A DNA stretch of 34,519 bases from Alphaproteobacteria bacterium (GCA_017480385.1 JAFVAT010000011.1:1-34519); one strand, 5' to 3'; counted from the stretch's first letter, positions 9,086 through 16,414 are shown. A program made the numbers and translations. Notes: a model not told the origin generated them from the letters alone.

Positions 9086-9102
9086 ATCAAAAAGTTTTTG
9101 AT
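9086..9102. promoter_or_regulatory. Inverted repeat in the divergent ruvX / VUT-pseudogene spacer
   Basis: ATCAAAAA-G-TTTTTGAT is a perfect interrupted palindrome in the 84-bp gap between two divergent genes. Its position suits a shared operator, but no regulator is indicated and AT-rich palindromes arise easily. Confidence 0.3.
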
Positions 9103-9135
9103 TAAAAATATTTTTATCAAAAAGGATTTATTCTG

Positions 9136-9591
9136 ATGCTTTCTTTAACCGAATTTTTATCCGCCGCGCCGAAAGGAACGTCCCTTGTCGGGCTGGACAT
9201 CGGGACGAAAACGATCGGCGTTGCCGTATCCGATACGCTGTGGCTGACGGCGACACCTTTAAAAACAGTTTTCAGAAAAAGTTTTCAATATGATCTAAAT
9301 GAATTGGCTTCTTTATTAAAAGGGCGTGAAATCGGCGGTTTTGTTTCGGGACTGCCCCTGCAAATGGACGGACAGGAAGGAGCGCAGGCACAATACACCC
9401 GCGAACAGGCCGAAAAAATCGCGGCATATTTTCAAAAACCCGTCTATTTTCAGGACGAGCGGCTGTCGTCTGCCGCTGTCGAACGCGTCATGATCGGCGC
9501 TTATGATATGAGCCGCAAAAAACGCAAAGAAAAACTGGACGCCGGCGCCGCCGCTTATATCCTGCAGGGCGTTTTGGATCAGATTCGTTAA
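9136..9591 (+). CDS. ruvX: YqgF/RuvX-family putative Holliday-junction resolvase / pre-16S rRNA nuclease
   Basis: A 151-residue RNase H-fold nuclease. The first catalytic strand is LVGLDIGTKTIGVAVSD (Asp in GLDIGTK), followed by GFVSGLPLQMDGQEG, the second acidic motif FQDERLSSAAVE, and the third DAGAAAYILQGVLD near the end. This is the full set of family residues at the usual length. The family is described both as a resolvase homologue and, in E. coli (YqgF), as a pre-16S rRNA processing nuclease. AAAGGA precedes the ATG by about ten bases. It lies next to gatC in many alphaproteobacteria; here the dead transporter gene has come between them. It converges on the first metallopeptidase gene. 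Confidence 0.95.
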   Translation: MLSLTEFLSAAPKGTSLVGLDIGTKTIGVAVSDTLWLTATPLKTVFRKSFQYDLNELASLLKGREIGGFVSGLPLQMDGQEGAQAQYTREQAEKIAAYFQKPVYFQDERLSSAAVERVMIGAYDMSRKKRKEKLDAGAAAYILQGVLDQIR

Positions 9592-9612
9592 AAATCCCGT
9601 TGTTGTTTTGTT

Positions 9613-10620
9613 TTATCTGCCGCGCCGTGCCGCTATCAGCTGTGCCGCTACATTAGCCGGAATCGCCGCGTTTGTATTGGCTGGCTTTTTCTTTTGGGCT
9701 TTCAGTTCTTCACGCAAAGGCAAAGTCTGATACGTTTTGTCTTCTTCCAAATTGTACATATTCTTGCGAATGGCGAAGGTCTGCTGACATTTTTTACGTG
9801 TTGATTCGGAAACCGCCTGTTTTTCAGGTTGCTCCAAAACCTTAGGATTATCCGCCCAGTAGCATTTGCCCGACGCGTTTCTGCAAATCGTTTCGACGAT
9901 CTCTTTTGAAGAAACCGGTTTGACATAAAACGTTTCGGGATGATTACGTTCCTCCCAGCAATAATTCAATCCGCCGTCGCGCAGATAACCGTTTTCATAA
10001 CGAACGACCATTTCCTCGTTTTTATACCACCCCTCGAAAGCGCCCTGAAGCATTTTATCCGTCACGGGCCCCTTCGGGTCTTTGCAGGCGTCCATAAAGC
10101 CTTTGACGATCAGAGGATCGTCCTTTTCAAAAGCCTTCATCGGGCCGTCGATACCCTTTCGCATCAAATCATAGCAAACGGCGCAGGAAGTCGCCTGCGC
10201 GTCGGCCTCTTTCGCCCGGTGCGACATCACAGCGCCCCTGAAATCGTAGCGATTGCAGTCGCTTTCGATACCGTTTTCAAACTGTTGGATATGGCGCGCC
10301 TCGTGGCTGATGACCTGCATCAATTCTTCATCGGAACACATACAGTTCAACGACAGCATTTTTGTTTCCGCCGACACGCATCCGCCCCATCCGTCAGCAC
10401 CGAACATCATTATTCTGTAACCGTTTCTGGCAATGCCTTCCAGCAGCTCTTTGCCCAATTCCGAATTTTGCGCCACAGTGTTGATAATGTGCGCGGCCCT
10501 TCCTTTGTTCCGCCCCTGACACATACTTATATCAATGGGAATGATCGGCTTTTCCGGCTCTGCCGTCGTATTTCCGGCAGGTTTTGAAGCAAAAGCGGGG
10601 GTCAGAACGGTACTGGTCAT
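9613..10620 (-). CDS. Putative HExxH-type zinc metallopeptidase (DUF6782-like), paralogue 1
   Basis: A 335-residue protein with the zinc-peptidase motif HEARHIQQFE (about residues 107-116) and a downstream acidic segment RAKEADAQATSC that could supply the third ligand. This arrangement recalls the DUF6782 putative metallopeptidases; that name is from memory. It has at least a dozen cysteines, among them CMCSDEE and SCAVC, unlike its paralogue at 22.2-23.2 kb. The two share the HE-(A/S)-RH-x2-QFE core, the (R/A)-(K/M)-EADAQA helix, AFEGWY(K/D)N, a K-Y/C-WA-(D/K) block and an identical end, RGR. There is no convincing signal peptide. GAGGAG lies nine bases before the ATG. Substrate unknown. Confidence 0.7.
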   Translation of the reverse strand: MTSTVLTPAFASKPAGNTTAEPEKPIIPIDISMCQGRNKGRAAHIINTVAQNSELGKELLEGIARNGYRIMMFGADGWGGCVSAETKMLSLNCMCSDEELMQVISHEARHIQQFENGIESDCNRYDFRGAVMSHRAKEADAQATSCAVCYDLMRKGIDGPMKAFEKDDPLIVKGFMDACKDPKGPVTDKMLQGAFEGWYKNEEMVVRYENGYLRDGGLNYCWEERNHPETFYVKPVSSKEIVETICRNASGKCYWADNPKVLEQPEKQAVSESTRKKCQQTFAIRKNMYNLEEDKTYQTLPLREELKAQKKKPANTNAAIPANVAAQLIAARRGR

Positions 10621-10824
10621 CAAACGGGCTCCTCAAAGGCTGTTTGTCCAAATTTTGTCCCATTCTACAAATTTTCCCGTCGAAAAGAAAGCAAAATTTC
10701 ACGGTCCGTTTCATTTTTCGTCCGCCTTCCAAAGCCTTCTCCTTCTTTTATATTGTCTTTCAAGGACAAATCCTGCTACAAATATTTTTTGATTTTATTC
10801 GGCGGCTTTAATCAGGGGGAGAAA

Positions 10825-11733
10825 ATGCTGAAAAAACTTTACATGCTCACGCGACATTTTACATTGCCGATCATTGTTTTTTTGTTCCTGATTTATTGTT
10901 TTTTGGATAAAAGCCTGTGGAGTGATTTCAACGGCTACCTGACATCATTTAAGGCTCCGATCCGCAAAGGCGTTCTGGCCCTGATGATTTTTTTGGCCAT
11001 GTCATATATTCTGCGCAAAATATTGGCCGTGGGCCTGCCGCATATTTTCCGCCGGCTGCATCTGAACCAAAGTACGGAAAGTTCGGTGACCGCCGTTTTA
11101 GGCTATGTTTCTGTTTTGATTGCTTTTTTGATCGCTTTATCCGTTATGGGCGTGAATTTAAAAAGCTTGGGCGTGCTGATCAGCGCTTTGTCGATTGGAC
11201 TTGGCTTCGGACTGCAGCATATCGTCAACAACTTTATTTCGGGCATTTTGATTTTGTTCGAACGCCCTTTCCGCATCGGTGACTGGATTGTTATCAACGG
11301 GCATGAAGGCATCGTGCGCAAAATCAATATCCGATCCACGGAATTGGAAACATTTGACAAAGCGCAGATCATTATCCCGAACGCCGATATTATTTCCGGA
11401 GCGCTGACGAACTGCACCTTGCATGATTCTATGGGGCGGCTGGTGATTAATGTCGGCGTCGGATACGATTCTGATCTGGAAAAAGTCCTGCGGCTGGCCG
11501 TTGAAACGACACAAAATGACGACAGAATTTTAACAGACCCGCCGGCTTCAGCCATTGTGATCTCCTTTGATGACAGCAGCATCGGCATTCAGCTGCGCTG
11601 TTATGTCGGCAATATTTCACAGCGCGCTTTGGTCAAAAGCGATCTGATAATCCGGATACAAAAAAGCTTTAACCAAAACGGGATTGAAATTCCTTTTCCG
11701 CAGCGCGTTGTTACAATGCAGGCAAAAGAATAG
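10825..11733 (+). CDS. MscS-family mechanosensitive ion channel
   Basis: A 302-residue small-conductance mechanosensitive channel relative. Four hydrophobic segments (about 12-28, 47-67, 90-108, 112-125) lead into the pore and beta-domain signature: LGFGLQHIVNNFISGILILF, then ERPFRIGDWIVINGHEGIV, then IIIPNADIISGALTNCT. The beta and alpha/beta C-terminal domains complete a normal MscS-like protein that releases solutes under osmotic down-shock. The ATG at 10825 follows GGGGGAG at good spacing; an upstream in-frame ATG at 10753 lacks this. The gene ends TAG. No clear terminator follows. Confidence 0.93.
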   Translation: MLKKLYMLTRHFTLPIIVFLFLIYCFLDKSLWSDFNGYLTSFKAPIRKGVLALMIFLAMSYILRKILAVGLPHIFRRLHLNQSTESSVTAVLGYVSVLIAFLIALSVMGVNLKSLGVLISALSIGLGFGLQHIVNNFISGILILFERPFRIGDWIVINGHEGIVRKINIRSTELETFDKAQIIIPNADIISGALTNCTLHDSMGRLVINVGVGYDSDLEKVLRLAVETTQNDDRILTDPPASAIVISFDDSSIGIQLRCYVGNISQRALVKSDLIIRIQKSFNQNGIEIPFPQRVVTMQAKE

Positions 11734-12107
11734 CCCCGCCGCCGCAGAAACAATTCTTCATCTGTAACTGACAAATTCTTTCAGTCCAAAAACGTCTCTT
11801 AGAAAAAAGGAGCCGTCTTTATCTTTTTTATTAGGGGCTTTCTCATCAAAATACAATTTTATTTTTTCAGATATAAAAGAATATACATAACATACATTAT
11901 TTTTTGTATTTTTATGTAATTATTCAAAGTACATTTAATTTCATTTCTTTAATAAAGATAACACTAAAAGCGGCCATGACTCTTGTTTTATTTGTGACAC
12001 TTTTGTTAAAAATATACCCCCCCCCCCCCATATCTTTATTGAGACGCATTTTTATTTGAATAAGAATGTTTTCGAATTATTTTTTTCTACAATTAGAGGG
12101 GGATTTT
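11734..12107. other. AT-rich intergenic region with a poly-C tract
   Basis: This 374-bp spacer has no credible gene. The middle (about 11860-11960) is extremely AT-rich. The right part holds the likely promoter of the Cys-rich repeat gene, including candidate -35 elements TTGTGA (11992-11997) and TTGTTA (12003-12008), a 13-C run, and a ribosome-binding site GAGGGGG just before the ATG at 12108. No clear terminator for the mscS gene is visible. Confidence 0.6.
12017..12029. repeat. 13-cytosine homopolymer, putative phase-variation tract
   Basis: Thirteen consecutive C interrupt otherwise AT-rich DNA 79 bases before the start codon of the exported repeat protein. It lies between a possible -35 (TTGTTA, 12003-12008) and a possible -10 (TATCTT, 12031-12036). 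The spacer is now 22 bp; loss of about five C would give 17 bp. Such tracts mutate by slipped-strand mispairing, and poly-C promoter spacers control Neisseria surface proteins such as Opc. The promoter assignment is inference. Confidence 0.6.
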
Positions 12108-13235
12108 ATGAAAAAATTTCTAATACTATTTTTTGTCTCTATGGCGGTATTGTTTTGTACAAACACCGCTTTCGCCGCAATGGCGTGCAGAATGACGGAT
12201 CAACGGATTGACAGTACAGATGTCACCTGCCCGGACGGCTGCTATAAGAGCGGAAACAGCTGTTATACCTGCCCTGGGGGGCAAAAGTATTCAAACGGCA
12301 CATGCACTGCCTGTGAGGCAGGAACTTATTCTCCTTCACAATCTCTAGTTTGTACCGCCTGCGCTGCAGGGACTTATTCCGCTGCTGCAGGAGCTTCGGC
12401 CTGTACGGCTTGTCCGGCAGGACAGTATGCTTCCGGAAAGTGGAATACCCGCTGCACTGTTTGTGAAGCCGGAACATACGCTTCCGGAACACGCAACGCG
12501 TCCTGCACGACCTGTCCTGACGGAACCTATTCTGAGACAGGAGCGGCTTCTTGCACAGCCTGCCCGGCAGGAACATATGCTTATGGAAGGGGGAACATAT
12601 CCTGTGCGAAGTGTCAGGCGGGATATTTTGCTTCCGGAACAGGCAATGCTGACTGTGACGAGTGTCCTGCAGGAACGTATGCAAAAGAGGGGAGCGCTTC
12701 CTGTACAAAATGTCCCGCCGGAACATATGCTTCAGGTCCAGGGAATACTTCTTGCGAAGCCTGCCCCAGCGGTCAAACTTCGGACGAGGGAGCGTCCAGC
12801 TGTTTTTCGAGATCAGCAGTTTCCTGCTTGCCCGGTTATTATAACAAGGAGGGCTCTTGCACACCGTGCCGCTCAGGGACCTATTCTGGAGCAGGAGCCA
12901 CTTCTTGCACGGCTTGCCCAGCGGGAACGTATGCTTTCGGCACCGGCAACGCATCATGTACGGCCTGCCCTGACGGAACGTATGCCAGCAACGGAGGAGC
13001 TGACAGATGCATATCGTGTGGAACCATAAGTGTAACCAACGGTACCTGTACAAGCTGTTCCCCCGAAGACGGCACCTGCACCAAAGTCAGCTGCGGGGAC
13101 GGATACGTTGCCATACTCGGTACGTACATGCAAGCCTGCGTTCCGGATCCGGAAACACGAAAAAACACAGTCAAAGGTTCTTGTCCGGACGGATTCAAAA
13201 GATCAGATGTTGGTTGCTGCTGCACAAAGCAATGA
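12108..13235 (+). CDS. Exported Cys-rich tandem-repeat surface protein
   Basis: A 375-residue protein with a clear signal peptide (MKKFLILFFVSMAVLFCTN, cleavage near AFA-A). The body is about 13 tandem units of 16-17 residues, CxxCPAGTYASGxGNxS, from about residue 65 to 300. They alternate between a longer ASGTGNAS-type and a shorter KEGSAS-type ending. This is the ephrin-receptor-like/TNFR-like Cys-rich repeat that forms a disulfide ladder, common in eukaryotic-like surface proteins. The last 75 residues differ and end with SCPDGFKRSDVGCCCTKQ, a triple-Cys motif shared with the next gene. No membrane anchor is visible after the signal. I chose the ATG at 12108 for the GAGGGGG site and signal peptide. 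Expression may be set by the poly-C tract upstream. Confidence 0.88.
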   Translation: MKKFLILFFVSMAVLFCTNTAFAAMACRMTDQRIDSTDVTCPDGCYKSGNSCYTCPGGQKYSNGTCTACEAGTYSPSQSLVCTACAAGTYSAAAGASACTACPAGQYASGKWNTRCTVCEAGTYASGTRNASCTTCPDGTYSETGAASCTACPAGTYAYGRGNISCAKCQAGYFASGTGNADCDECPAGTYAKEGSASCTKCPAGTYASGPGNTSCEACPSGQTSDEGASSCFSRSAVSCLPGYYNKEGSCTPCRSGTYSGAGATSCTACPAGTYAFGTGNASCTACPDGTYASNGGADRCISCGTISVTNGTCTSCSPEDGTCTKVSCGDGYVAILGTYMQACVPDPETRKNTVKGSCPDGFKRSDVGCCCTKQ

Positions 13236-13248
13236 GGAGGGAAATGTC

Positions 13249-13812
13249 ATGAAAAAATTACTTTTGATTTTATCTGTTATGGTGTTTTCGCCTGTTGTTT
13301 CTCAAGCGGAAACAGCGTTTGACCAAGACGCGTCTTTCACAGTCGCCAAAGCGTTCAAGCTAGGACGTGATATTAGCGATGACGGCTCTTTCTTGAAAAA
13401 AGGAAGGTTCGGTACCGAAAAGCCGACTAGACCACCTGTTTGCAAGTCCGGCCAATATTTAAAAGGAAACACCTGTGTGGCTTGCCCGGCCAATGCCACC
13501 TGCGGCAACGGAAGAACATTCTCTTGTGAAAACGGGTATTACAGCTCCGACAGCGCGTGTATCGGGATTTGTTCCGGAGTAAACTGCCAATCCGGATTTT
13601 CTCCGACTGTTGACGGAGAAAAATGCTGCTGCGTGAAGGATTACTGCGCCGATTTCCCCGACAACGACCGCTTTTATGTAGAAGCCGACTGCGGCTATCT
13701 GATAGGCATCAAATCAAAAGACAATGCATGCCGAGTGATACTGGCGAAAGGATTCGCAACTCTGGCTCAAGCCGCTGCTGACGATAGTCTTTGGTGCGTA
13801 CACGAACGCTGA
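13249..13812 (+). CDS. Exported Cys-rich protein, partner of the repeat protein
   Basis: A 187-residue protein with a signal peptide (MKKLLLILSVMVFSPVVSQA, cleavage at SQA-E). A low-Cys linker of about 40 residues comes first, then Cys-rich modules beginning CKSGQYLKGNTCVACPANAT, then GFSPTVDGEKCCCVKDYC. This contains the same triple-Cys element as the end of the preceding protein. The C-terminal 60 residues have a different pattern (YVEADCGYLIGIKSKDNACR). It starts 13 bp after the previous stop with GAGGAGGGA as ribosome-binding site, so the two form a bicistron. Several terminator-like hairpins follow. Function unknown; probably secreted or surface-bound. Confidence 0.82.
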   Translation: MKKLLLILSVMVFSPVVSQAETAFDQDASFTVAKAFKLGRDISDDGSFLKKGRFGTEKPTRPPVCKSGQYLKGNTCVACPANATCGNGRTFSCENGYYSSDSACIGICSGVNCQSGFSPTVDGEKCCCVKDYCADFPDNDRFYVEADCGYLIGIKSKDNACRVILAKGFATLAQAAADDSLWCVHER

Positions 13813-13822
13813 TATTTCCTTT

Positions 13823-13855
13823 AGAAGGGGAGAAGCCCTCCTTTTTTCCCCTTCT
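13823..13855 (+). terminator. Hairpin after the Cys-rich bicistron
   Basis: AGAAGGGG (13823-13830) pairs with CCCCTTCT (13848-13855) around a 17-nt loop. A second small hairpin follows at 13862-13881 (GCAGGTA/TACCTGC). Neither has a perfect T-tail, so they may support the stronger terminator after them. Confidence 0.4.
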
Positions 13856-13887
13856 ATGAAAGCAGGTATTTTTTTACCTGCAAACCG

Positions 13888-13926
13888 AACCGGTCAAGTG
13901 TTGGATCCGCTTGACCGGTTTTTGTT
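13888..13926 (+). terminator. Intrinsic terminator of the Cys-rich bicistron
   Basis: An 11-bp perfect stem AACCGGTCAAG (13888-13898) with CTTGACCGGTT (13910-13920) has an 11-nt loop and runs into TTTTTG. It lies about 75 bases after the last stop. Confidence 0.8.
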
Positions 13927-14082
13927 ATTCTCTGACTATGGCCTTTTTATAAATATTAAAGTCATTATTGCCGCACAAAAAGAATGCAAAATATTTTTTC
14001 AGAGGATTTTTTTTATTTTTTTGCGCATACTTTTAAAAGAAATAACGTTTAATGTTATATAAGGCTTTGCGGAAAAAGATTT

Positions 14083-14634
14083 ATGACCGACCGGAACTTG
14101 ACAGATGAAGAATTAATGCGCAGAACGGCGCGCCATGATGCGGAAGCATTCCACATGCTGTTGACCCGTTATGAAAAAAGAGTTTTCGCATTGGCCTGGC
14201 GTCTTTGTTCAAACACAGCGGAGGCAGAAGATCTGGCGCAGGAAACGTTTTTAAAAATATGGCGCAATGCCGGTTTATGGCAGCCGCAGGCAAAGTTGGA
14301 AACATGGATTTATCGGGTTTTATACAACCTCTTCATTGACCAGCGGCGGCGCGTCAGGACACAGTCGGAGGAATTGACGCCGGATATTCGTTCCGATGAA
14401 GATACGCCGGAACAGGCTTTGATCAAAAAACGGGAGACAACGGAAATCAGCGAGGCGTTAAATGAGCTGCCCGACCGTCAGAAAGAAGCGCTGATTCTTT
14501 GCTATTACCAGGGAATGAAAGCGAAAGAGGCCGCCGATCTGTTGTCTGTTTCACAAAGCGCTCTGGAGGCTCTGCTGTTTCGGGCCCGTCAAACGTTGAA
14601 GGACAAACTGAGCAGAAGGAAAGGAACAAAATAA
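14083..14634 (+). CDS. ECF-family RNA polymerase sigma factor
   Basis: A 183-residue group 4 (ECF) sigma factor. Region 2 covers about 23-90, with EAEDLAQETFLKIWRNAG for core binding and -10 recognition, and WIYRVLYNLFIDQRRR. Region 4 covers about 127-177, with LPDRQKEALILCYYQGMKAK and EAADLLSVSQSALEALLFRA as the -35-binding helix-turn-helix. No region 1.1 or 3 is present, as expected. It is followed, with a TAATG overlap, by a one-pass anti-sigma-like protein and then a periplasmic metal-sensor-like protein, the order of CnrYXH-type systems. It probably drives its own operon and outer targets when metal is sensed. A candidate self-regulated promoter could not be defined. Confidence 0.93.
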   Translation: MTDRNLTDEELMRRTARHDAEAFHMLLTRYEKRVFALAWRLCSNTAEAEDLAQETFLKIWRNAGLWQPQAKLETWIYRVLYNLFIDQRRRVRTQSEELTPDIRSDEDTPEQALIKKRETTEISEALNELPDRQKEALILCYYQGMKAKEAADLLSVSQSALEALLFRARQTLKDKLSRRKGTK

Positions 14635-15020
14635 TGGACTTTGATTCTTTTGCACAAATGATACAAACTTTCGGCGCTTCCGCCGCACGTTGGGAAACCG
14701 ATCAGCCGGAGGCCACGGCACAATGGGCCAAAACACGGAAAGGAGCCAAGCTTTTACAGGCGGAAAAGATTCTGGATACCGAACTGGATTCCCTTCAGCC
14801 GCCGCTTTGCACCGGATTGATCGAACGCATTCAATCGGTCGTTATGAATGAAAAGACACAACGGCAAATAGTGCTGTTTTGGCGAATTTCGCCATGGGTC
14901 TCTTTTTTGTTTATGATCGGCGGATTTTATATGGGCTGGTACCAAAACCACCAGGACTTTATCAATACGCAAAGCTATTTCACAACAATGTTTGAAGATC
15001 TTAATTACGAACAATACTGA
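14634..15020 (+). CDS. Membrane anti-sigma factor (probable)
   Basis: A 128-residue protein with a cytoplasmic N-terminal region of about 80 residues, one membrane segment (about 84-102, WVSFLFMIGGFYMGW) and a short periplasmic tail. The N-terminus (FAQMIQTFGASAARWETDQP) has the F-x-L/M-I-x-x-(F/Y)-GA-x-x-x-RW pattern seen in alphaproteobacterial proteins coded after ECF sigma factors. Its ATG overlaps the sigma stop (TAATG), so equal amounts would be made, which fits a stoichiometric inhibitor. No zinc-binding HxxxCxxC motif is visible, so it is not a ZAS-type anti-sigma. Function is inferred mainly from position and topology. Confidence 0.7.
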   Translation: MDFDSFAQMIQTFGASAARWETDQPEATAQWAKTRKGAKLLQAEKILDTELDSLQPPLCTGLIERIQSVVMNEKTQRQIVLFWRISPWVSFLFMIGGFYMGWYQNHQDFINTQSYFTTMFEDLNYEQY

Positions 15021-15034
15021 CAAGGAGAAACACT

Positions 15035-15949
15035 ATGAATAAAAAAGTGCTGACAGCTTTAGGTATTTCGTTAGCCGTTAACTTTATTTTTATCGGCTTC
15101 GAAGCCTCCAGAATATATCACCGTCCGGCCTTTTCACATATTCCGCCGGCCAGACCAAGTTTTGCTTCGAAGCAAGGGCCTGAAAAATTCAGCTCGCCGG
15201 AACAAAAGCTGATGCGCGCTTCATTTAAAGAAGCCCTGAAAAATCATGCCCAAGAGATGAAAGAAGCCAAACAGGCCGTTGAAGAGGCTTTGAAAAAGGA
15301 ACCCTTTGACGCGGAAGAATTTAAAGCCGCCCTGCAAAAAGCCGCTGCGGTTCGCAGCACCGTTGATGCCGCCGTTCAGGAAAACATGGTCGAAATGCTG
15401 TCCAAAATGTCTTCGGAAGAGCGCCGGCGCTTTGCAGAACAATTTGGCAAACCGGACAAAGCTTTTAAAATGAAAAAAGACGAAAAGCAAAAGGATTTCC
15501 GTCCCGACCCTGAAAGAATCAAACCGCATCACAAAAAAGATTTCCGCCCGCGCGGCGAACACAAATCGGAATACTGCAAAGGCCCCCGTCCGCCAAAAGC
15601 AGAAGAAGGCATGATGCCGATGAAGAAAAAAGGCCCGCATCATTGCGGCTGTGATAAAAACGCTAAACATGGAAAAGAAGCGATGATGAAAAAGCCGATG
15701 AAAGACTGTAAGGGCCCGAAAGACGTTAAAGGTCCCAAAAAGCCGCCGATGCCGGACAAAGAAGCTGTTGCTGAGGCAAAAGACGCTCCTGAAGCAAAAG
15801 AGGCCGCCACAGTCCAAGCCGACAAAAAAGAAAAGGCAGAGAAAAAAAATATGGCCGTTCAAAAGCGTATCCGGCGCCGTGCGGCCAAGTCGAAAACACC
15901 GGAAACCGCAGCTCAGCCGGTTGTTTCCGCTCCCGCTGCCGCTGAATAA
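15035..15949 (+). CDS. Periplasmic heavy-metal sensor-like protein with a His/Cys/Met/Lys-rich tail
   Basis: A 304-residue protein: an N-terminal anchor (about 6-22, TALGISLAVNFIFIGFEASR), then a helical domain (about 52-140) of the CnrX/ZraP 'heavy-metal resistance' type, with EQKLMRASFKEALKNHAQEM, EEALKKEPFDAEEFKAALQK and LSKMSSEERRRFAEQF. An unusual 165-residue low-complexity extension follows, rich in Lys, Pro, His, Met and a few Cys (KPHHKKDFRP, MMPMKKKGPHHCGCDKNAKH, MMKKPMKDCKGP), and ends in an Ala/Lys/Pro tail. The extension could bind metal directly, but many of its residues are just Lys/Pro. It begins 14 bp after the anti-sigma gene with AAGGAG ahead of ATG. Its role would be to pass a periplasmic metal signal to the anti-sigma factor. 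Confidence 0.8.
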   Translation: MNKKVLTALGISLAVNFIFIGFEASRIYHRPAFSHIPPARPSFASKQGPEKFSSPEQKLMRASFKEALKNHAQEMKEAKQAVEEALKKEPFDAEEFKAALQKAAAVRSTVDAAVQENMVEMLSKMSSEERRRFAEQFGKPDKAFKMKKDEKQKDFRPDPERIKPHHKKDFRPRGEHKSEYCKGPRPPKAEEGMMPMKKKGPHHCGCDKNAKHGKEAMMKKPMKDCKGPKDVKGPKKPPMPDKEAVAEAKDAPEAKEAATVQADKKEKAEKKNMAVQKRIRRRAAKSKTPETAAQPVVSAPAAAE

Positions 15950-15961
15950 TTCTTTCTGATC

Positions 15962-16024
15962 AAGCGCGCTTTCAAAATCGCTTTCCGCTTACGGGCGAAA
16001 CATTTGGGAAGCGCGCTTTTTTTC
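15962..16024 (+). terminator. Terminator of the ECF operon
   Basis: Two copies of the palindrome AAGCGCGCTT (15962-15971 and 16009-16018) can pair with each other around a 37-nt loop, and the second is followed by a run of T. A shorter ACCGCT/AGCGGT hairpin with a T-rich tail follows at 16067-16093. Confidence 0.6.
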
Positions 16025-16304
16025 AATTCAAAGGCCCTTTCCCGAATTTGTTGTTCCGGCATGTTTACCGCTATATGCAAAAGCGGTTTTTGTTTTTTCG
16101 TTCAGAAGTCTTTGAGGAACAATGCAATAAGAAAAACGGCAGGTTCCCCCGCCACTTTTCCCGATTTCAAATCTATAAGGACAGACAAGATTTCTATAAT
16201 GCGCAAAGCCAACCCATAAAGGCGGACTTTGATTTTATCAAACCGCATTACTCCTCCATTTTGCGGAAACATTACCGCGTTGAGAAGGAACCAACTGAAA
16301 ACGC

Positions 16305-16333
16305 TTGACAAAAGTCCGGCGTTTCCATATTCT
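16305..16333 (+). promoter_or_regulatory. Near-consensus sigma-70 promoter of a small RNA
   Basis: TTGACA (16305-16310) is a perfect -35, followed by exactly 17 bp and TATTCT (16328-16333), which matches 5 of 6 -10 bases. Transcription would begin near 16339. Confidence 0.75.
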
Positions 16334-16336
16334 AAA

Positions 16337-16414
16337 ACCATGTAGAGGAATTAGATAGGTTGATTCCTTCTAGGTTTTAAGAAGTCCGGTGTTCCAGCAC
16401 CGGACTTTAATTTT
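16337..16414 (+). ncRNA. Candidate small RNA, about 75 nt, no known family recognised
   Basis: Directly downstream of the promoter, AACC(ATG)TAGAGGAAT at 16336-16351 pairs with ATTCC(T)TCTAGGTT at 16363-16376, forming a bulged 13-bp hairpin with an 11-nt loop. A spacer TTAAG follows, then a 10-bp terminator hairpin (16382-16407). The apical loop, TAGATAGGTTG, and the 5' arm's GAGGAA, close to a ribosome-binding site, could pair with target mRNAs. No open frame of useful length lies in the transcript. It is not 4.5S, tmRNA, 6S or RNase P by size and sequence. It lies alone in a 1-kb region without convincing protein genes. Confidence 0.65.
16382..16414 (+). terminator. Intrinsic terminator of the small RNA
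   Basis: A perfect 10-bp stem AAGTCCGGTG/CACCGGACTT (16382-16391 with 16398-16407) has the loop TTCCAG and the tail TAATTTTAT. Confidence 0.8.

Noticed and set aside
9940-10587. 215-codon plus-strand open frame
   Set aside because: Antisense to metallopeptidase 1, no recognisable motif.
12300-13020. Possible CRISPR array or non-coding satellite
   Set aside because: The repeats are 48-51 bp, in frame, imperfect, and encode Cys modules with no unique spacers; it is coding.
12223-13053. 276-codon minus-strand open frame opposite the repeat protein
   Set aside because: It is antisense to the tandem Cys repeats, so it is long only because the repeats lack stops in that frame; it has no ribosome-binding site.
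15221-15862. 213-codon minus-strand Phe-rich frame
   Set aside because: It is the complement of the Lys-rich sensor tail; poly-Lys codons read as poly-Phe on the other strand.
16102-16341. 79-codon minus-strand hydrophobic frame and overlapping plus-strand frames at 16004-16308
   Set aside because: No ribosome-binding site, no family pattern, and the minus frame would start within the sRNA promoter region.
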